A DNA stretch of 64,000 nucleotides from Gemmatimonas phototrophica (GTDB lineage Bacteria; Gemmatimonadota; Gemmatimonadetes; Gemmatimonadales; Gemmatimonadaceae). Shown piece by piece: positions 37,501 to 44,953 of the stretch; position 1 is the first letter of the stretch, and every line of letters begins with the position of its first letter. A program made the position numbers and the translations under genes. The notes under the pieces were generated by a model that was given only the letters and a program-made list of their open reading frames with translations, made no database searches and had not been told where the DNA came from. The stretch lies in NCBI GenBank assembly GCA_945869195.1, contig CAMBNV010000001.1, positions 62,001 to 126,000 on the forward strand, in the 5' to 3' direction.

Positions 37501-38069
37501 CACTTGGTTCCGAGCGTCGCCAGATACTGCTCGACCAGCCCACGGTCGGCCGGGCCGTCGAGCCTCTGCCCGATCAACTTGCCGGCACCGGCGAGCGCGA
37601 GGTCGACCGCTTCGCGGCGAAGCTCGTCGATCGCCTTTACCTTTTCGCTCTCGATCTCCTTCCGGGCGCGCTCGAGGATCTCGCCCTGCTGCAGCCGGGT
37701 CTGCTCCAGCATCTCCCCGCGCATCGACTCTGCGGTGGCGCGCCCTTCGGCGATGTAGCGCTGCGCCTCGGTCCGGGCCGCCTCGATCGCGGCGCGGTGC
37801 TCGGCGAGCAGACGCGCCGCCGAATCGCGGTCGGCGGCGGCGGCGGCTATCGCATCCGTCAGTGACTTCTCGCGGCCACGCACGGCGTCGAGGATCGGAT
37901 TCCAGGCGTACTTGTTGAGCACCAGCAGCACGGCGATAAAAATCAGGATCGTCCAGAACATCAGGCCGTAATGCGGGTCGAGCAGGTTCACCTTGGCGCC
38001 CGCGACTTCAGACGCGGCGGCCGAAGCAGGAGCAAGGAAGGCGACGAGAACCGGGAGCAAAGAGCGCAT
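37500..38069 (-). CDS. atpF: ATP synthase b subunit
   Basis: This 189-residue peripheral-stalk subunit has an N-terminal hydrophobic leader (LLPVLVAFLAPASAAA) that could be a cleaved signal, a transmembrane helix (LMFWTILIFIAVLLVLNKYAW) and a long charged coiled coil from about residue 60 to 170. The motif FWTILIFIAVLLVLNKYAWNP is typical of bacterial b subunits. It sits between atpE and atpH. Confidence 0.95.
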   Translation of the reverse strand: MRSLLPVLVAFLAPASAAASEVAGAKVNLLDPHYGLMFWTILIFIAVLLVLNKYAWNPILDAVRGREKSLTDAIAAAAADRDSAARLLAEHRAAIEAARTEAQRYIAEGRATAESMRGEMLEQTRLQQGEILERARKEIESEKVKAIDELRREAVDLALAGAGKLIGQRLDGPADRGLVEQYLATLGTK

Positions 38070-38103
38070 CGGAGGTATTGAGGGGAGGAGCCAACGACGC
38101 GAA

Positions 38104-38126
38104 CGCCGCGGCCAGGGGCCGCGGCG
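38104..38126 (-). other. Perfect 10-bp GC hairpin between atpE and atpF
   Basis: CGCCGCGGCC (38104-38113) pairs perfectly with GGCCGCGGCG (38117-38126) around a 3-nt loop, in the 71-bp gap between the atpE stop and the atpF start. No U-tract follows. It could be an RNA stability or processing element that raises atpE relative to downstream genes. That role is inference. Confidence 0.5.
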
Positions 38127-38140
38127 CCGCGCTGGTGGGA

Positions 38141-38413
38141 CTAGTACTTGAACTGGATCAAGAACGCGACAACGACGCCGAACAGCGCGGCGCCTTCGAC
38201 GAATGCGGCAAGCACGATCGCCAGGCCACGGACCTCAGCAGCGGCCTCGGGCTGACGGGCAATGCCCTCGGTCGCCTTCCCACCGATGTTGCCAATGCCG
38301 ATGCCGGCGCCGATCACGGAAAGGCCGGCGCCGAGGCCGGCACCGATCAGCGCGAGGCCCTGCGAGTTGCTCTGGGCCGCTTCAGCGGCCGCCTGCATGA
38401 ACGGGAAAATCAT
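38141..38413 (-). CDS. atpE: ATP synthase c subunit
   Basis: This 90-residue hairpin protein forms the rotor ring. Helix 1 has the glycine-rich LIGAGLGAGLSVIGAGIGIG, the loop has ARQPEA and helix 2 carries the ion-binding carboxylate Glu73 in AAFVEGAALFG. The Gln and Ser/Thr ligands of Na+-type c subunits are absent (Asn42 in GIGN; EGA instead of EST), which favours H+ coupling. AAGGA precedes the ATG. Confidence 0.97.
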   Translation of the reverse strand: MIFPFMQAAAEAAQSNSQGLALIGAGLGAGLSVIGAGIGIGNIGGKATEGIARQPEAAAEVRGLAIVLAAFVEGAALFGVVVAFLIQFKY

Positions 38414-38545
38414 GGTCGGATCCTTATTGAGATGTGAACTGCATGGTCCTGCGCGCCAAGTCGGCCGCTCCCCGCCATCGGGCTTTCACCCAGCGGGCTT
38501 CCCCCGGCGCTCGCCGAGGTACGATGAAATCAGAAGCCTGTCGTG

Positions 38546-39511
38546 CTAGTGATGCGACGCCCGCATCTGCCCAATGAACACCGCCGACAGCAACGTGAAG
38601 ATGAACGCCTGCAAAAACGCCACGAGCAGCTCGAGCATCATGATCGCGACGGCCATGATGGCCGGGAGTCCCATCGCCACGACGCGCACCGCCGGGTTTT
38701 CCACCGCCGAGAAGGTAAAGATCATCCCGACGAACGCGAGGACGACAATATGCCCTGCGGTCATGTTGGCGAACAGGCGGATCGCCAACGCGAACGGCTT
38801 CGTGAATTTGCCGATGAGCTCCACTGGGCTCATGATCAGAAAGAGGACAATCCGCATAAAGAGCGGCTGCTTCGTGTCCCAATAAAAGATCGTATTGAGA
38901 TAGCCCAGGCCGTTGGCTCGGACTCCAGCGATCTCCACCGTCAGGAAGGTCATGATCGCCATCGTCGCCGTCACCGAGATGTTGCCGGTGGCGGTCGACC
39001 CGAAGGGAACCAAGCCGAGCAGGTTGAGCGTCAGGATGAAGAAGAACGCCGTCATCAGATACGGGACGAACCCCTCGCCATGGTGCCCGACGTTCGGCAG
39101 GATGACCTCGTCGCGAATGTAGAGGATCATCGCCTCGATGGCGTTCGTTCCACCGGTCGGCGCGGCCCCCGCGGCACTCGCTCGTCGGTGCGCGCGCGCC
39201 GTCAGCAGCATCACGACCGTGAGCGCCAGCGCCCCGAACAACAACATGACCACATGCTTGGTCGGCGAAAGGTCAAGCACGAGCGCGCCGATATGGATCG
39301 GCTTCCATGTTGGCAGTGCGTACTCGATGAAGAACGGCGGCAGCACCCACGGCAATTCGATGTGGTTTCCATCGGTGATGTGCGGCGTGATGATGTCCAC
39401 GCGCTCCACCGTCGCTGCATGGGGTGCGGCGACCTCAGGCTCCTGCGCACGCAACGGGGCGACAACGAGCAGCGCGAGGGACAACAGGGCGGCAACCGAT
39501 CCGGTCTTCAT
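38546..39511 (-). CDS. atpB: ATP synthase a subunit
   Basis: This 321-residue membrane stator has the essential Arg in KPFALAIRLFANMTAGH, plus LNLLGLVPFG and the C-terminal LELLVAFLQAFIFTLLSAVFI half-channel helix. The N-terminus (LLSLALLVVAPLRAQ) looks like a cleavable signal, followed by a ~60-residue periplasmic segment, as in Bacteroidota-type a subunits. ATG 39509-39511 overlaps the preceding stop (ATGA). The frame is open upstream to 39751, but that is antisense-like and not used. Confidence 0.96.
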   Translation of the reverse strand: MKTGSVAALLSLALLVVAPLRAQEPEVAAPHAATVERVDIITPHITDGNHIELPWVLPPFFIEYALPTWKPIHIGALVLDLSPTKHVVMLLFGALALTVVMLLTARAHRRASAAGAAPTGGTNAIEAMILYIRDEVILPNVGHHGEGFVPYLMTAFFFILTLNLLGLVPFGSTATGNISVTATMAIMTFLTVEIAGVRANGLGYLNTIFYWDTKQPLFMRIVLFLIMSPVELIGKFTKPFALAIRLFANMTAGHIVVLAFVGMIFTFSAVENPAVRVVAMGLPAIMAVAIMMLELLVAFLQAFIFTLLSAVFIGQMRASHH

Positions 39512-39891
39512 GGCTTCAGGAAGAGAGATTCGAGTAACATCGACACAGAGAAGAATCCGGCGAGACTGAGCAGCGCCGGGGCCGCGGCAAGCCCAAACGA
39601 CCTGACGCCGACCAACGCGTAGAGCACCAGCGTGAGCAGACGCAGCAGCGACCCGAGACCCCATCCCATAAGCGGATTCTTCGTCAGGAACGGCCACGCC
39701 ATCGCGAACGTCACCAACTGCACCCCGAACGCCAACACCGCACTCGTCCAAACGGCCCGCGTCACCGCGGGGTCGGCCGCGACGGCGGTAATCGCCCAGG
39801 CGCTTCCGAGGACGACCAACGCCGATGCTGCGGCGAACTGAAGGGCGCGACGCGCCAACCCTCCGGTAGCCCTGCCGGCCGGAACCGTCAT
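39508..39891 (-). CDS. Small four-helix membrane protein, AtpI-like
   Basis: This 127-residue protein has four hydrophobic segments (about residues 12-35, 43-63, 75-92, 97-122) and lies between atpZ and atpB, where atpI or its Bacteroidota analogue is found. AtpI-type proteins help c-ring assembly. The sequence is too divergent to name firmly. ATG 39889-39891 is 2 bp after the atpZ stop; TTG 39897 is an alternative. Its stop overlaps atpB. Confidence 0.75.
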   Translation of the reverse strand: MTVPAGRATGGLARRALQFAAASALVVLGSAWAITAVAADPAVTRAVWTSAVLAFGVQLVTFAMAWPFLTKNPLMGWGLGSLLRLLTLVLYALVGVRSFGLAAAPALLSLAGFFSVSMLLESLFLKP

Positions 39892-39893
39892 GC

Positions 39894-40223
39894 TCAACGC
39901 CCCTCGCGCTTGCGTTCAGTGGCGCGTTGGGCCGCGTCCCGCTGGTCCGTCATGAGGCGCTGATAGATCGAGTAAAACGACGCGCCGGCGCCAACAAAGA
40001 CGCCGACAACGAGAAAGAGTGGTGAAGAACCCAGCTGCTGGTCGACCCAGTTCCCGGCGTACAGGAACAAAAGGACCGCTATCGCGAACTGGACGCCGAA
40101 ACCCGCGTATTTCCCAACGCCGCCGTCGGAAGACCGAGCGCCCCGGAGCCGATCCAAGGGGGCTGGATCGGGCTGACCGAGGCGCGAATTCGTACCCGCT
40201 GACTCCGTGTGTTCGTCCACCAT
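39894..40223 (-). CDS. atpZ: AtpZ/AtpI family F0F1-ATPase accessory protein
   Basis: This 109-residue protein has a polar N-terminus and two transmembrane helices, GFGVQFAIAVLLFLYAGNWV and LFLVVGVFVGAGASFYSIY. The KYAGFGVQ...GNWVDQQLGSSPLFL pattern is that of the AtpZ chaperone/Mg2+-transporter-like family found at the head of atp operons. ATG 40221-40223 lacks a Shine-Dalgarno sequence and follows a pyrimidine-rich stretch. Confidence 0.9.
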   Translation of the reverse strand: MVDEHTESAGTNSRLGQPDPAPLDRLRGARSSDGGVGKYAGFGVQFAIAVLLFLYAGNWVDQQLGSSPLFLVVGVFVGAGASFYSIYQRLMTDQRDAAQRATERKREGR

Positions 40224-40249
40224 TCAGAGGGGAAAAATAGGAGCTTGTG

Positions 40250-40286
40250 AAAAAAAGCGCAAGCGCATTCCGCACTCGGAATGTGC
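40250..40286 (-). promoter_or_regulatory. Hairpin plus T7 in the atpZ leader (attenuator-like or promoter/operator)
   Basis: On the minus strand CATTCCG (40283-40277) pairs with CGGAATG (40272-40266) around AGTG, extended by a mismatch and two GC pairs. After TTGCGC comes T7 (40256-40250), which ends 27 nt before the atpZ ATG. This resembles an intrinsic terminator with a 6-nt spacer. Alternatively TTGCGC and TATTTT (40239-40234), exactly 17 bp apart, form a weak promoter that would make atpZ nearly leaderless. Confidence 0.4.
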
Positions 40287-40551
40287 GGCATGGAGCGTGG
40301 ATTGCGCCGCAGCCGCCTGTGGTCGCATCCCGACGTCGACTGACCGTCGCGGCGTCCTGCTGATTATGGAAATTTCGCGCGCCAGACTCGGTCGCGGGGT
40401 CCGCGGAGTTGGTTGGTACAACTGCTGAAAGAGAACCGTAAATCGAATAAACACCGAAGTTAACGGATTCTCCTTCCGGCCAGGGGGCCTCAACACAGCC
40501 GTGCTTCTTGGCAAGTCGTTTTCGCCAGACGACTTAGCGACAGCAGGGTGT

Positions 40552-40580
40552 TTGACAGATCGGCCGGCTCTTTGATAAGT
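40552..40580 (+). promoter_or_regulatory. Promoter with overlapping boxA-like motif
   Basis: A perfect -35 TTGACA (40552-40557) is followed after 16 bp by GATAAG (40574-40579). The string GGCTCTTTGATAA (40566-40578) overlaps the -10 and resembles boxA antitermination elements of rRNA leaders (TGCTCTTTAACA). It faces the BsuPI pseudogene, giving a ~60-nt leader. No rRNA follows. Confidence 0.45.
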
Positions 40581-40645
40581 GTTCGCCGCGGGGTCCGTTA
40601 ACGCGTCTCCAGGTTCGCGCTCCGCTTCCTCATTCGTCCACCTGA

Positions 40646-41131
40646 ATGAATCGCACTCTCCCTCTCACGTTGTTGTGTTCGGCGGCGCTCGCATTCGCGT
40701 GCGGGCCGCGGGCGCGCAGAGCGAGGGTGAGGGGAGCCAACCAACGTGCGCCGCGAGTGTGCTTGCCGTGGCATCACTCGCGCCTTCGCTCGAGGTGGTT
40801 GTCGGTGACGAGGTGCGATTCGCGTTCGAAGTAACGAACGTCGGCAAGAACAAACGTGAGCTCACCTTCGCGGACGGGCGCACGCACGATGTCTCCGTGC
40901 GCGACTCATTGGGCCGGGAAGTTTGGCGAGGGAGCGACGGAAGGATTTTCACACAATCGATGCAGAGTCGCGTGCTCCGCGCACGCGACCAGCTCCGCTA
41001 CGAAGAAGCGTGGGACGCCCGAGCGCCGGGGGGGTTACGTCGCGGTGGCGACGCTCGCGAGGAACAACTTTCCAGTATCTCAGCGGGTGGAGTCTACGGT
41101 GGAATCAAAGAGGACAGCAGGAAGAAGGTAG
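40646..41131 (+). pseudogene. BsuPI-domain lipoprotein gene broken by two frameshifts
   Basis: Three frames together make one protein. Frame 1 from ATG 40646 gives a lipoprotein signal (LPLTLLCSAALAFAC). After a one-base loss near the run TGCGGGCC (about 40698), the next frame gives a BsuPI (intracellular proteinase inhibitor) beta domain: LEVVVGDEVRFAFEVTNVGK, ELTFADGRTHDVSVRD, GREVWRGSDGRIF. A second shift at the G7 tract (about 41030) leads to GGYVAVATLARNNFPVSQRV and a stop at 41131. Removing one G there restores the frame. This is either a decayed gene or two sequencing errors in G runs. Confidence 0.75.
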
Positions 41132-41275
41132 GAGCAAGGCGCTCAAGGGTAGCGGGGAGGCGGGGCGGCTCTTGCGGCTTCGCCTTTTCTGTACGGCGCC
41201 GCCCACGCAAAGCGCTTGCCCCGCTTCCCTCCCTTCCCACTACTCCGCCGTTCAGCATTACCTTCCCCGTCGCCG

Positions 41276-41281
41276 TAGAAT
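41276..41281 (+). promoter_or_regulatory. -10-like hexamer upstream of moxR
   Basis: TAGAAT (in CCGTAGAATG) lies 27 bp before the moxR GTG, like the site before cstA. No clear -35. The 177 bp from 41132 contain GC-rich inverted repeats (GGGCGGC 41163-41169 with GCCGCCC 41198-41204) but no gene. Confidence 0.35.
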
Positions 41282-41308
41282 GAGTCTGACCTCACCGACT
41301 GGAGTCCC

Positions 41309-42307
41309 GTGCCACAGACCGACCAGCAGGACCTCGAACTTCTCGCGCAGCTCGCGCAGGCGCGCATCGACATCGCAAAGCAGGTGAGTCAACGGATCGT
41401 CGGTCAGCATCAGGTCGTGGACAACATGATCTCGGCCGTCCTCGCCGGCGGCCACGTCCTCCTCATCGGCGTACCTGGACTCGCGAAGACGCTGCTGATC
41501 CAAACGATCTCGCAGGCCCTCGACCTCCAGTTCTCGCGCATCCAGTTCACCCCCGATCTCATGCCCAGCGACATCACGGGCACCGAGCTCCTCGAGGAGG
41601 ATCACGGGACCGGTAAGCGCGCGTTCACCTTCGCGCGTGGCCCGGTGTTCGGGAACATCGTGCTCTCGGACGAGATCAATCGTGCCCCGCCGAAGACGCA
41701 AGCCGCGCTCCTCGAGGCGATGCAGGAGCACTCGGTGACGGTGGCAGGGAAGACCTACGCGCTCCCCGAACCGTTCTTCGTACTCGCCACGCAGAACCCG
41801 ATCGAGCAGGAGGGGACGTATCACCTCCCCGAGGCGCAGCTCGACCGTTTCATGTACGAGTTGCGGATCGGCTACCCGTCGGTGGACGAGGAGGAGGCGA
41901 TTGTCTCGACCACGACCGGCGTGGAGAACAACAAGGTGACGCCCGTTCTCTCGGCCGAGAAACTGCGTGAGATGATGCAGCTCGTCCGTCGGCTCCCTGC
42001 TCCGCCGTCACTCGTGAGCTATGCGGTGGGCCTCGCACGCGCGACGCGGCCTGATGATCCGTCGGCGACGGCGGCGGTGAAGAAGTACGTGAGCTTCGGC
42101 GCGGGGCCGCGCGCGGGTCAGTATCTCGTGCTTGGTGCGAAAGCGCGCGCCGCGATGGAGGGGCGGAGCGTGCCGGACCTCGAGGATGTCGATGCCGTCG
42201 CGTTCAGTGTGCTCCGCCACCGCGTCGTGATGAACTTCCAGGCCGAGGCCGAGGGGATGGGGATCGAGAAGGTGCTCGCGCTCGGTGGCCGTGGGCGGGG
42301 GAAATAG
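41309..42307 (+). CDS. MoxR family AAA+ ATPase
   Basis: This 332-residue chaperone-type ATPase has Walker A GVPGLAKTLL, Walker B VLSDEINRAPP, sensor 1 VLATQNPIEQEGTYHLPEAQ and the C-terminal lid with LGAKARAAMEGR. MoxR proteins help activate metalloenzymes or respond to stress, usually next to DUF58 and VWA-domain genes, which are absent here. GTG 41309 has GGAG 4 nt upstream. A strong terminator follows, so it seems monocistronic. Confidence 0.95.
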   Translation: MPQTDQQDLELLAQLAQARIDIAKQVSQRIVGQHQVVDNMISAVLAGGHVLLIGVPGLAKTLLIQTISQALDLQFSRIQFTPDLMPSDITGTELLEEDHGTGKRAFTFARGPVFGNIVLSDEINRAPPKTQAALLEAMQEHSVTVAGKTYALPEPFFVLATQNPIEQEGTYHLPEAQLDRFMYELRIGYPSVDEEEAIVSTTTGVENNKVTPVLSAEKLREMMQLVRRLPAPPSLVSYAVGLARATRPDDPSATAAVKKYVSFGAGPRAGQYLVLGAKARAAMEGRSVPDLEDVDAVAFSVLRHRVVMNFQAEAEGMGIEKVLALGGRGRGK

Positions 42308-42349
42308 GGTCGCGACGGCGAGGAGAGGCTTGCGCGGCGATGAGAGAGG

Positions 42350-42389
42350 GGACCGGACGGCGCATTTCGGCCTCCGGTCCGCTTTTTTT
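42350..42389 (+). terminator. Rho-independent terminator after moxR
   Basis: GGACCGGA (42350-42357) pairs perfectly with TCCGGTCC (42373-42380) around a 15-nt loop. GC and T7 (42383-42389) follow. It is 42 bp after the moxR stop. Confidence 0.9.
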
Positions 42390-42534
42390 GGCCCGTAACC
42401 TGCTGTCTCAGTCTTGGAACTGTGTCCCCGAGGTCCATCGGCCCATGCACGGTGGGTGGCCCCGGCCGGAGATGACGTGGCGATGACGGCCCGTCACGAG
42501 TGTCCGGAACACCCAGACTGGGGATGACAATCGC

Positions 42535-44898
42535 ATGATCCAGGTACGCGCGCTCGGCACGGCAGAAGTGCAGATCGGCCGGAATCGGATCACGAAGCGC
42601 ACGGAGTTAGTGCTTGCCGTCGCCGTCTATCTGTGCATGCGGGCCGGCGAGCGGGTGTCGCGTAATGCCATAATCGACGTGTTTTGGCCCGGTGGCGACC
42701 CGCTCAAAGGTCGCCACAGCTTGCGGCAGATGCTTTACAAGCTCCGGCTCAAAGGATTCGCACTCGACGTGGACGCCGAGGAGCTCTATCTCGATCCCAC
42801 CGGTGTGGACTGCGACGCCACCGCGGCGCTGGCGGAGTCGTGGCCTGAAGCGGCCGAGCCCTGGATGATTGAGAACTCGGGAGCGTTCCTCTCGGTCGTC
42901 ACGAGAGAAATCTCTCCGCAGTTCCGGGAGTGGATCGATGAGACCAGGAGCAGACTCGCGGCGCAGTACCGGCGGGCGGGCCTACGGCAGATCGTCCAGG
43001 CCCGTCGGGAGGGGCGGTGGGCCGACCTGGAGCGATGGGCCCGTGTGCTATTGCGCACAGATCCGCTGAACGAAGAAGCGACGCTGGCGAGGGCGGAGAG
43101 CGCGGCCATGGCCGGATCAAAGGCGACTGCGCTGCAGATCATAGATCAATACGTCGAGGATCTCGGGGAGCGAGCGGGCCTGATCGCGTTGCCGGCGACG
43201 GTGTTGCGGCGCCGGATATCAGAGCGGAGGACAGAGTGGGGTGGGACGGGGGCGAATGAGGTGGCGCTGGTGGGGCGGGAGGGGATAATGAAGCAGCTGA
43301 CCGAGGCGGTCGAAGCGGCGGCGAATAGGCAGGGGGGAGCATTCGTCCTCCGTGGTGCGGCTGGAATCGGTAAAACAAGGGTCAGCGATGAAGCGCGCGC
43401 TTTCGCAGACCTGGGGGGCTTTCGCTCGATGGTCATTCGCATCCCCCCCTCAGCCGCAACGCAACCACTCTCCGTCGCACTGACGCTGATTCCGCAGCTA
43501 CTGGAACTGCGAGGCGCCGCCGGTTGTCCGCCTCTCGCGATGACGATATTGCGTAGTACCACAGCACCGGAGCGCACTCCCTCCGTCGGCGCGCCATCCA
43601 CCACATCACCGGATACGCTGGCTTGGGCTCTCGGAGCGCTGCTTGAGGTGCTCTCAGACGACCACCGACTGCTCATCCTGCTCGACGACCTTCATCACTG
43701 CGACGCCGAGTCACTACGACTCGTGACCAGGCTAGCGGCGAGCACTCGATCGCTCCGCCTCGCCTGGCTCGCGACGTCCCGGCTCAGTCACTCTCACGTC
43801 GGCACTCCATTCCGACACATACCAAGTTTTATCACGATAAACGTGCTTCCGCTTTCACCTGAGTCATCACTTTCCCTCGCGCGCACCTACTCGCTGTTCC
43901 ACGCACGCTCGCGCTCAGATGCCGCCGTGCAACGACTTGCCTCATTGTCTGGCGGCAATCCCCTGTTCATCCGTGAACTCAGCAGCGACCGGGACCCACC
44001 GGTCGTGCCCAGTCGCCCACCAGCCCGACTTCGCAATCTCATCAGAGAACGACTCTCCGAGTTGAGCTTACACGAAATTTTCGTCCTCCGAGTGATTGGC
44101 ATTCTCGGACCTCACGCCTCGATCGTACGTGTGCGCACGCTCATGCGCGCAGAACATACGGTCTTAGCGGATGCCCTCGAACAACTCAGTCACTCTGGTA
44201 TTGTCACACTAGGTGCCGCAGGGACTCTTGAACTCAACGAGAGCTGGCAGGCCGCCATCATCGAGCAACTCACGCCGGCGGCTTCAGCGGCACTTGGCCT
44301 TCAATGCGCCGAGTTACTGGTAGTCGACGGACAGGCCGCGCATTCCCTGGCGCGCACTCGTCGCGCAGCCGAGCTATTCCTTGACTCAGGGGATCTGAGG
44401 CGCGCCGCGCTGCTCTTTGAAAGTGCTGGCGACGAACTCCGTGCTCGCCAACTGCGTGTCCACACCGCCGACGCCGACGAGCCCTCCGTTACCCCGAGTG
44501 GATCGGACTTTACTGGGGCGCCACTCCTGGTGACGTTCGCCAGCAGTCGGCGTACCGCCCTCGACTATGGCTCGACACTCTCGCTCTGCGAACGAGCGCT
44601 TCGCGGGCGCTCTCGTCGAGTCAACACCGACCGGAGGCGGCCGTCGCACCTAGAAGTCCTCGAAGTCAGTAGCGCATGGAACCCAGGTCGCGCATATCAC
44701 CCGCCCCTCGCAGAGGTGGCCGCTGCCGGTCGCCGGTCCGGCCTTCGCGCTGAAGCACGCCACTTCGAATCGCTCATCGGCCTGCACCTGAACGACGGCC
44801 ATCCAGCGCTCGACTCGCGATTTTCCGAGAGACGATCTCCCATGGCGGTCGCTCCCCTATCGGTCCAACGCGCTCAGGTGGACCGACGTGCTCGATGA
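42535..44898 (+). CDS. SARP/BTAD-type transcriptional regulator with STAND ATPase domain
   Basis: This 787-residue protein has an OmpR-like winged helix at residues 1-95 (RITKRTELVLAVAVYL; HSLRQMLYKLR), a bacterial transcriptional activation domain at about 100-230 and an AAA/STAND ATPase from about 245 with Walker A GAAGIGKTR (about residue 277) and Walker B LLILLDDLHHC. The C-terminal 250 residues should be helical repeats, but the TPR pattern is unclear and the end is Arg-rich and irregular. Many stretches (for example 43800-44100) are less GC-rich than neighbouring genes. The target is unknown. It is preceded by a terminator and convergent with the sigma-54 activator. Confidence 0.85.
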   Translation: MIQVRALGTAEVQIGRNRITKRTELVLAVAVYLCMRAGERVSRNAIIDVFWPGGDPLKGRHSLRQMLYKLRLKGFALDVDAEELYLDPTGVDCDATAALAESWPEAAEPWMIENSGAFLSVVTREISPQFREWIDETRSRLAAQYRRAGLRQIVQARREGRWADLERWARVLLRTDPLNEEATLARAESAAMAGSKATALQIIDQYVEDLGERAGLIALPATVLRRRISERRTEWGGTGANEVALVGREGIMKQLTEAVEAAANRQGGAFVLRGAAGIGKTRVSDEARAFADLGGFRSMVIRIPPSAATQPLSVALTLIPQLLELRGAAGCPPLAMTILRSTTAPERTPSVGAPSTTSPDTLAWALGALLEVLSDDHRLLILLDDLHHCDAESLRLVTRLAASTRSLRLAWLATSRLSHSHVGTPFRHIPSFITINVLPLSPESSLSLARTYSLFHARSRSDAAVQRLASLSGGNPLFIRELSSDRDPPVVPSRPPARLRNLIRERLSELSLHEIFVLRVIGILGPHASIVRVRTLMRAEHTVLADALEQLSHSGIVTLGAAGTLELNESWQAAIIEQLTPAASAALGLQCAELLVVDGQAAHSLARTRRAAELFLDSGDLRRAALLFESAGDELRARQLRVHTADADEPSVTPSGSDFTGAPLLVTFASSRRTALDYGSTLSLCERALRGRSRRVNTDRRRPSHLEVLEVSSAWNPGRAYHPPLAEVAAAGRRSGLRAEARHFESLIGLHLNDGHPALDSRFSERRSPMAVAPLSVQRAQVDRRAR

Positions 44899-44953
44899 CG
44901 CTCTCGTCCATGGACCGGCCGTCGTAGGGTGCGTGTGACGTCGGCCGAGGGGT

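Larger units (their letters stand above)
40224..40645. other. Structured 420-bp intergenic region, no gene
   Basis: This divergent gap holds no credible gene. It has several inverted repeats: the atpZ-leader hairpin at 40263-40286, GAGAACCGT (40431-40439) with ACGGATTCTC (about 40463-40472; one bulge) and the perfect AAGTCGT (40513-40519)/ACGACTT (40529-40535). A promoter and a boxA-like string lie at 40552-40580. It may encode leaders for both directions or a small RNA. Confidence 0.5.

Noticed and set aside
40224..40645. tRNA, 6S RNA or rRNA gene in the large intergenic region
   Set aside because: No cloverleaf, no long 6S-type hairpin and no 16S sequence; only short hairpins and a boxA-like string were found.
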